Source: Aquilaria yunnanensis
Lineage: Eukaryota; Streptophyta; Magnoliopsida; Malvales; Thymelaeaceae
Assembly (NCBI GenBank): GCA_039654915.1
Contig: CM077594.1
Coordinates: 91,278,893-91,342,892 of the forward strand
DNA: 64,000 nucleotides
Direction: 5' to 3'
A program made the translations under genes and the position numbers. Of the stretch, positions 55,901-64,000 are shown piece after piece. The notes under the pieces are model-generated. The model had not been told where the DNA came from, did no database searches, and worked only from the letters and a program-made list of their open reading frames with translations. How positions within the stretch are numbered: position 1 is the first letter of the stretch; each line of letters begins with the position of its first letter.

Positions 55901-57100
55901 AAAAAAATTAAAAAAAAAAAAGGAAAAAGCCAAATACTACTAATGTTTACATCTATGCCAACTTTCTACTTCTCTATTAAAAATCCATATGCAAAGTCAA
56001 GCTAAAATTCCATGATAGTTGATTTGATGCAACCATTATCAGATTGTTGTCTCTCTATTAGCAGTGCTTGATGACCTTGCATTTTAGCCCGCTTTTTGTA
56101 CATGGTCAGAAGTTGTTTTGCCCATACTTGGAAAGAAATGTGATACAGTACTTGAGAAACCACATACAAATGGATATCAAATAAGTACTCGATCTCAAAT
56201 GCATGATTTATCTTTTGTTGAATTCCACTTTTAAATCAAATATTGCAATCAATTTTTCTATTTAACTGTGGCTCTTAAAATACAAATTTGGGTTTTGCAC
56301 ATAATTGACAGGTGGTTTGGCAAATGTTTTTGCCTTTTCGTTAACACATATATTAGGTAACTTGCCTGATTTTCATTGTAGGCCCTGTCACTGTAGCTTG
56401 TCCAAGCCATTATTTTTTCAGGATATTTACATGTTTGCCGTGGTCCATCTAACTCACATGTCTTCATGTTTCCTCCACCAACTTAAGGACCCCACTGCCT
56501 ACTTTTGTACTTATTGACCTCTTAAAATATTATGGGCATCCGGCAGTAAAGGTTTCACATATTTGGCTTTGGAAGCAAACCTAAATAAAGCTTGCTTAAA
56601 CTAAAGGTGAAATTGAGGGTCATCAACCCAAGTACTCCGAAGAACTAAGTTCGACAAAGAGAATGCCTCAGCCCAATGTACTCTGATGGTTGTTCCGGTT
56701 GATCAATGACTGTCAAACACACAGCCCAAAGGGAAGAGGTTATAAGGACTTCAAATCCAGTAACAGCATTTCAATTTTGGCCACATTCAGAGCTCCAGTC
56801 AGCTCCAGAATACATCCCATCGCAAATCCCACCATTTTCAGGAGCTGCCACGCTTCTCTCTTCTGTGCAACACGATAAGTTTGAAAGGAAATAACAACAA
56901 AACTTTGTCAATGGTCAGAGCATAAATAAGTGCCTGGTTTAATGACATTCTTCTTTTGACCAAGTGGGTCAGAGAAGCAAAGGTTTAAAAATGTGTTAAT
57001 TGCCCCCAGTTAACTATAAATGAATTGGGCCTGAATCTTTTTGTGAGTTAATGTAATGCTTAATCTACCATGTTGCACTTTAGCAATTGTAACCCAAGTA
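55901..57100. other. unassigned region
   Basis: Non-repetitive sequence with frames up to 70 codons on both strands (for example 56305-56517 plus). None has a recognisable motif. Confidence 0.25.
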
Positions 57101-60100
57101 TAAGTTTTGGCAAGTAGTAAAATCTCAGGAGTTCGAATATTGAACCATAGGAAAGTGAATTAAGAAATACAAACAATAAATGTAAAGAAAGATTTGACAA
57201 AATGTGTGCAAAATTTTGTTCAAAAACTCAATTTCAAGAAAATAGCTAAGGTTAGGGGATCTACTTTTAGTATATCGGTTGTGATTAATTTTAGCCCATC
57301 TTGTCACTCAATTAGGATCCACACATAAATGAGACCCTAATTGGGAAATTTAATAATCAAATTTAAAAAACATTAGGCATGAATTAGTACTAGTTTTTAT
57401 TGATCTTATAACGCCAATACTTGCAAATAAGTTTAAGTATCCATCATGTCAACCTTTGTCCATAATAACTCAAGATTCCAATGATAGTCACATAATGTTC
57501 CTATATATTTCACCATATTTTTATACTAATTTATTGTTAAATTAGCTAGATCTTAGTTGAATTTTGTGTTTTATTAATTTGTAGGTTGCATTGTGTTATT
57601 TGGGGGGATTGAGTGATCAAATTGTGTGAATCTGTGGCAAAATTGCACAAGGGAGTGAAGTTGGAGACCACTCAAAATAGAAATGGAAGACTTGAAGCTA
57701 AAGACAAGTCGATGCTATAGTATGGAAAGTTCATGCAATAACATCGAGGGGCAAAAAAGAGGTGAAAAATGAACAGAAAGTTTTCATGCTATCGCATGGA
57801 ATATTCATGCTACAGTATGAGGGGAGCCTTTAGCTTTTTCTTCAAGATTTCAAGGTCATGCTATAGAATGGAATTTTCGCACAACTGCATTGTGACGTTT
57901 TTAGATATTTCTCTACTTTTTCTAATGGGTTTTGACATTTTTAGGTGGATCATTTTGGACACTTGGCCATTCCTACACATTTGAGGACCCTCATATCTCA
58001 TCTTATTACCTTATGATTGAAGGATTATTGGTAGTTGGAAAAGGATAAGACTAAGGGTTTAAAGGTTCAAATGTATTCTAGCCTAAGTCTTGTATGAAAA
58101 ATCTCTCTTGTTCCTTATAGTTGGTAGCATACAAATACCTTGTTCTTGGATATTTATTCTATTCTTCTTGGAGAAACCATTGAAGACATTAATGGAAGCT
58201 TGTTTGAAGGTGCCAACGGGGAGCTTGAAGGCTAAGGAGACTTAAGTTTTTAAAGGTTTCTTTTGGTTTCTTCTTCTTTTTTTCTTTATTGTATTTCTTC
58301 ATGGTTTACTTGAACTCTAGTTTGATGTTTGTTGCTAGTTTGGATATGAAGTAGATATTCATATCTCTCTAGGATGAAACTCTTTATATTTGTTATCTAA
58401 TGTTTATTTGAGGTTTTTCATAGGTATTGGTTCTTTTATGTTTCCTATTCTTGTGTTTAGTGATTGTGTGTTGATTGGTCACTTCACACAAATCACAATC
58501 TCACTCTTTTCTTGAGAAAGAAATAATAGAGGTGGAAATAAGAAGTAGAGCATGATGAATCTTATGTATTAGAGGTAATCCATGAACTCATTAGGTGATT
58601 GAAATGAGGTTAGGTCTTAATCCATATTAGGTTAATTTATGAGCTTGAGAAATGCTATAGTTAATCTTAGGTGAGCAAAACTTGGTCTTGAGAAAGAGAG
58701 TTTTGAAGGTTGAATCTTCACACTACATAAGAATTTAATACCCTTAAAACTTCATGTGACTTAGGTAACAAGTAAAGGGTGGAATCCTAGGGAAATAGCC
58801 TTGACAATTAAATCACTATCTTTGTTGTTAAATAAGCTAGTTCGAGTTAGCTTAGTCCTCTTTTCAGTATTTCATTTCCATTTGTGACATTTGCATTCAT
58901 TTGGTACTTAGAATTCACTTAGCTTAGATTAGAGTTTAACATTAATCCCTTTTTAACTTAACCTTATTGGTGGGTAGCTAGAACTTGACTCTAGGTAGAA
59001 TCCTTCCTATCCTTTGGGATGACACCCGTATTCACCATTTGCACACAACAATGTAATACACTTGTGGTTAAAAATTTTGTGTTCACAACATCTAGGATAG
59101 CTAGCAGAGCCATGCTTTATAGAAGAAATCAAGTAGCTTTTATGTCAATAATTAAATATGATAAATCAAGACTCCCACTTAACAAGAAGGGTAGCTAAAT
59201 CAATTAAGAAGGTTAGTACAATGATGTTAGGATCCATTCAAATTAGCCATACCCTTTATACCAAAACCTTCACAATTTCACCTTAGTAAAAGAAAGATTA
59301 GTTAGTCATGGTAAGATTAAACAACATATATAAAATGAAATAAGCATATATTGAAAGATTAAAGAAAGAATAAGAAGAAAACACCTTGAACAAAACTTCA
59401 GAATTGAAAACTAAGTATAAAATCAAAGAATAAAAGATAGATTTGATACAAAAACTCTAATTTTCCTTACGCACAAGTTTAATTTCATCATCCTCAAGTT
59501 GCCTATTTATAGAGCCTTGGGTTATGCACAATAGTAAATGGTAGGTTAGAATAGTAAAAGTAGGCAAATACAAATAAAAAAAGATGGTTCAAACTTATTT
59601 TAATTTTTCAACTACCATACACATCTATTTAACTCTTCCTCAAAACACAAGATTTGTATATATCTTGTTTATATTTGAAATGATTACTTGATCATTCAAA
59701 ACCTGCATCTGTAGCCTAAGTTATGATTTTTCTACCAAAATTACTCTTCAGCACACAGTAAAACAAATGGTCTTAATTATAACCAAATTTCGACAATGAA
59801 AATGATCAAACTAGTTCCAAGCATGTGAAGTAGAGTTGAAGATATATGTGTTGCTTTTAGAGGAATTTGGAATCAATCAATTTTGACATCAACAACTCCA
59901 GATATGATTTTTCTCATGAAAAATCGCCAAGTGTGCAAATGTTGGAACTAATTCTGTTTGCGATCCAAATTTGGTCTCCTATATCTCTCAATTAGGTAGG
60001 GTCATGAACTAAAATTTGTAGACATTTGAGACTCTAATCATTGGTCCAAGAATTGTGAGATATCATGATTTTATCCACCAACATAAAAAAATAGTTATTT

Positions 60101-60130
60101 AGCATATTTTGTAAATATGAATAAATAGTA
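57101..60130. mobile_element. possible decayed LTR-retrotransposon derivative
   Basis: No protein is visible. The CTTTGGGATGACACCCGTAT and CAATGTAATACACTTGTGG stretch near 59015-59080 resembles non-coding parts of Athila-like and LARD elements. On the minus strand CTCTATAAATAGGC at 59500-59513 is a good TATA box. I could not define LTRs or a target duplication, so this is a weak call. Confidence 0.3.
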
Positions 60131-61998
60131 ATCCGATGGAATAACTGCTCAAATTACAGAAATTAATTATAGTCAAACTGTATAATAATGATTTAAACCC
60201 TTAATAGCTATATACTTATAGGTATTCGTCATGCCCCATGAAGCAATCATGGGCCCATGTAACATTACAAAGCCATTCATATGATGTATAAGCACTAAAT
60301 AAATTAGCACAAAAAAACATATTTATCTGTAACTTATACAAGTTTCGCCATATTTGTAATCTTTAAAGTAAAGATAAACAGATGTGATAAAAAATGTTTC
60401 ATTATCATAAATGTAATCATGTAAACATGAAAGGCTAAAACTATGTAAATTAAGCATGTAAGCAAAATATATAAAGAGTTGAAGCATGTCTAAACACAGT
60501 TGCTATTGGCATTGACTTTGTGCTTTGATTAACAAAGAAGGTTATTTTGAGATAAATTATGACTATATACAGGTTCAGCAAGTTTCACCAAACAAAACTT
60601 AACTTTGAATTTTGGCTTATTTTGCATTTTAGAGCTAGATTAATGATCTTTTGGTAAATGAAGCTATATGGTAACTTGAGTTTTGTGCTTTTGCTTAGTA
60701 ATAATTGGTTTTTTGCAATAAAATGAGTTAACTACTAATTTTATCCTATTACTACGCAAGAACACCAAGTTTTTTTTTTAGGAAGTATTTTTTCTTTCAC
60801 AATCTGTTTCCTTTGTTTCCTTTGTTCTCTGTTACTTTTGGTTCTCAAATTCAGTCCTGATCCTAAGTTACTTTTGAAATGAGACTATATTTAAATAAGT
60901 GTGCCTTGCCCAACATTTTATTTTCAACTTTAATAATTAAACACGCGTTTAGCTCTTGTGAGTTATGAGGTACTTCTGAAAACAATGTTTTTCATGGACT
61001 AGAAATTCCTTAAGATTATGTTTCTAACTATTTTCTGCCTCCTTAAAGAAAAAGGCAGATACCAGAAAGCAAAAGGTAGAGAACTATAAACAAACAAACA
61101 AATTTATGGATACAATAATGACACAAATCAACATAGATAAGCAAATAGCTAACAATACTCCAAAATATTATAGATATATACTTGTTTTGACTACAAATTC
61201 CCATGGCTAGAACACACAACTATCATTATTCAAAAGTTGAATTATATAAGACACATATTCCTTCACATAATCAATATTTTAGCAAGAAATTAGTTGTTAA
61301 TTCACTAGAAGTGCCCACGCCAAACAACTAGATCATCGAACAATAAGAGTAACTGAACGTTAGGGCAATAAATGAAAGAAAACAATGAAACCAAACCAAG
61401 AAGTCAAATAAACATGGTTTGCATACCATGGCAAGACAAGCAACGAAGCTGCCGATCTTCTAGTGGTGGTGAGTAGCGGCAACCATCACATCCACACTAG
61501 AATGGGGTATGGGTCCCTGCTTGGTTTGAATCTCTTCGTCTTCTCCAATTTCTGGCGATTTGGTGGCAAAGATCAAGACCCTGAGTAGCAAGGAGCAAAC
61601 TTAGATGACTGAGGAAGACGAGCAGCAGTACCAGCAACGGTGGGGTGGAGGCAGGATTGAACCTAAAAGGAAAGCACCCATTTTTTTCTCAAACCCTAAC
61701 TAACAAAAAAAAATTGAAGAAATAGATACAATACCTGAAAAAGTTGCTGATGGGTGTAGATTTGCGTAAGAATGGGTGGATTTTTGTGTGGTTAAATTTG
61801 GGGGCGAAGAAGGACAAAGCATTCCGTTTTTGTGGAGTCTCGTGAAATGGGGGTGGGGATGGTGTGCAGTGTGTAGTTAAAGATAAAATTAGTTTCAACA
61901 AAACGCATAATTTTGCTTAACCTAGTGTGGATAGAAAGTCATCGGTATGACTTGCCGAACATTTCCGACAGCATATCAGCCATTGGAAATCAGCTTCT
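60131..61998. other. AT-rich region, no gene recognised
   Basis: Frames are short. A GC-richer stretch at 61425-61680 has no identifiable coding sequence. TTTCCGACAGC-like subterminal repeat sequence occurs at 61958-61990. Confidence 0.3.
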
Positions 61999-62060
61999 TT
62001 ATATATATATATATATATATATATTGGGGGGGGGAGGGGGGGGGGGGGGGGAGGGAGGGG
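61999..62060 (+). repeat. (AT)n followed by a G-run
   Basis: A TA dinucleotide run (about 61999-62024) is followed by an almost pure G tract with a few A interruptions (62025-62060). Enough G-runs are present for quadruplex folding. Confidence 0.95.
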
Positions 62061-63367
62061 GCATGGATGTGACACTGGAATGTGTTAACATGATTAGCAT
62101 TAACTTTAAAAACCTACTCTTAGGAATAAATTTTGCTGTGCATGACAACCTTTCTACTGCTCTCTGTGGTTTTAGGAGTTGTACTTTTCCCCCCTCATTC
62201 ATCGACACCATTAGTGAATGGTAGAAAAAAGCCTACGTGCCTTTAAGAAAAGTTTATAATTTAAATTTGTTGATAACTATAGCTTATTAAATAATTTAAA
62301 TTTAGTAATAACAGTTAAAAAAGCAAATTAAATTCACTTTTTAATTTCTTTCTATTTAAGAAAAATAATATGTTCATGCTGTTCAATAAGATTTATCAAT
62401 GATGTTAAAGCCTTAGTAGAGAAGCGTAAATAGCCCTTAAATTTTCATATTCCATTTTTTATTATTCTAAGTCTTTGTAAAATTTTCATATTTTTCGTGT
62501 TTTCATATTTAGTAAATTATTTTATCATATTATCTTTTAAACTATCAGCCTAATATAGATTTCCATCTTCATTGATTTATGTATAAAATATTAAGGATAG
62601 AAGTGATAATAACATATAAACTCTTATTTTTTAAAAAAATTTCTATGTCAAGCCCAAATATTTGAACTAATTTTGAATGGAGGAAGTACATAACATTATT
62701 GCAACATGTTTTTCTTAAAGCCAATTATTTTTAACTTAAGTTAGTCTAATCCAAAATGACTTATTTTTATTTTTAAATTTTTTGGCCTCAAATCAATTTT
62801 ATTTGAAAATAAATATTATATAAATACAATAATCCATTTGAAAGTAAATTTTCAGAATGTTATTAATTTTTTTATGAATTTTTTTTCTTTAATACCTAAA
62901 GCTAGAAAAATTCATAAAAATTTAGTAAGATTATAAAAATTATATTTTTAATAAATTATTACATCTAAATAATTTAAAATTTTAAATAAAATTAATTTTA
63001 AATAAAAAAATGTGAAAATAAAAATAAGTTATCTTCCCTGCACCCATGAGGCGTAGTAGTGTAGAGCTAAGCTTCACCAGCAATTTACAGCAAGAAACAC
63101 TATAAGTAGACATGACCAGCTGATATAAAGCACGGCTTTAATAATGCAACCAACGTTGCTACAGGCCACCCTCTATCCAAAATTGGATTGAATTTCTTGG
63201 TAGGCCACAAATAAATTTTGCCCTTTTGCGACCAACGGAATAATTGGTCCCCAACGTAAGATGAATGATATGATTGGAATCATTTTGGGCCTTATGCCCA
63301 GAACACAATCGATGTAACGCATTCAAACACAACCTAACAGAAAGACATTTAAATGAAGAGCTATGCA
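62061..63367. other. AT-rich intergenic region downstream of amine oxidase 2
   Basis: The sequence GAATGGAGGAAGTA at 62677-62690 looks like one end of a Stowaway MITE, but I see no partner end. The 3' untranslated region of amine oxidase 2 (minus strand) should lie just below 63368. No other gene. Confidence 0.35.
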
Positions 63368-64000
63368 CTATTCCATTTGAAGCAATGGATTGCTTTCGAA
63401 AAAATTTGCAGGCCGAAGCTCGAAGCCGCCGTAAAGTGTTGGCATCAACGGAAAATCTTCCTGGTAAGGAATGTGATGGAAGCCCACTGTGTACCACACA
63501 ACTATGTCCCTGTTCTCTATCGCCCTATTCCTGCTCATTTTATCGAAACAAATTAAAACAGCATATTAGCAAATCATCTCGAGCTCGATCGGTTTCTAGA
63601 GGAACTTGGTATAGTAGGTGTATTAGTGAAACTAAATAGGATTATAATTTGATAATTGTTCATAGATGCGATCGGCACATCTAGGCCGCCTATAACTATG
63701 GATCCCATATAAAGCTGAAAGTTCCGATCACTTCTGTAACCAGGCATCTAAGAAGTTACCAACTAGATATATGCTAGGGACCAATATTGAAACTTGGCAT
63801 TTATAATTCATGATTTAGAAAATGGTACCTCATGCTCCAAACGGCTAAGCCATCGTTTCCTTGGCTCCTGTCAGCATAAAACCCACCAGCCCATCTCTCT
63901 GACTTGTTATAGGGAGTCACCCACAGCTGATATTTGGTGTAAGCTACTCTAATTTGGGGGTAATCATCATCAGCTAGCAACGAGGCGACTGGATATCCAG
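63368..64000 (-). CDS. CuAO: copper-containing primary amine oxidase 2, 3' end, cut by window edge
   Basis: The minus strand shows the end of exon 2 at 63829-64000 ([20 protein letters not shown], then [20 protein letters not shown] ending SMR at an AG|GT donor), a 296-bp intron, and the last exon 63368-63530 ([20 protein letters not shown], then [20 protein letters not shown]) with stop TAG at 63368-63370. The exon structure and split Arg codon match amine oxidase 1. The last exon is 14 codons shorter than in copy 1 and has Tyr where the family usually has Cys in PCQEDF. The copper-ligand HH is present. The catalytic part lies outside the window, so integrity is unknown. It is convergent with copy 1, with 11 kb of mostly repeat sequence between them. 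Confidence 0.9.

Noticed and set aside
62677..62690. Possible Stowaway MITE end (GAATGGAGGAAGTA)
   Set aside because: One end only. No inverted partner within the preceding few hundred bases.
63159..63639. ORFs on both strands over the last exon of amine oxidase 2
   Set aside because: The exon 63368-63530 explains the coding signal in one frame. The plus-strand frames and the 112-codon minus frame are shadows in other phases.
1..64000. tRNA or rRNA genes
   Set aside because: I scanned for tRNA box A/B-like sequence and rRNA signatures by eye and saw none convincing.

Overview
The window looks like nuclear DNA of a flowering plant, probably a eudicot. It is AT-rich, its genes have introns, and most of it is transposable elements nested in one another. 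The elements are plant types: CACTA, Mutator-like (MULE), hAT, Stowaway MITEs, Copia, LINE and a Tat/Ogre-like LTR element. The only clear resident genes are two copper amine oxidases near the right end. I cannot name the species.

Layout. 403-7880: decayed CACTA element with a recognisable TNP2-type transposase pseudogene; a solo LTR (892-2961, exact 5-bp duplication GTACT) sits inside its second ORF. 8848-29691: a second, non-autonomous CACTA element with CACT...AGTG ends, split by a 17-kb LTR retrotransposon (12111-29123). 29692-33418: undefined sequence plus a Copia gag/LTR remnant. 33419-47995: MULEs and hATs, several with good target-site duplications, carrying pieces of cellular genes (RPP30-like, CCT domain, cytochrome P450). 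48132-52042: an intact three-exon copper amine oxidase of 674 residues. 52400-62700: hAT-like, LINE and other repeat remnants. 63368-64000: the 3' end of a second copper amine oxidase on the opposite strand, cut by the window edge.

The most unusual object is the 17-kb LTR element. Read on the minus strand it has a 5' LTR (26596-29123), primer-binding site, a long leader without recognisable genes, three tandem intact ORFs of exactly 182 codons, an intronless LOG-like cytokinin-activation ORF, 3.8 kb of hairpin-forming tandem repeats, a polypurine tract and the 3' LTR (12111-14627). No gag, protease, reverse transcriptase or integrase is visible, so it must be moved in trans. The triplicated ORF carries an arginine-rich YAKKRRAKR stretch followed by a four-cysteine knuckle, the signature of the cysteine-rich nucleic-acid-binding proteins of carlaviruses and vitiviruses. 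LOG and two of the three virus-like genes are preceded by homologous TATA modules, and an amplified 87-bp upstream repeat with TGACG motifs lies between LOG and the first of them. A retrotransposon carrying a cytokinin-activating enzyme plus a family of virus-type regulator proteins, each with its own promoter, is the candidate new system here.

Limits: all homology calls are from reading the translations by eye. No database search, alignment program or fold prediction was run.
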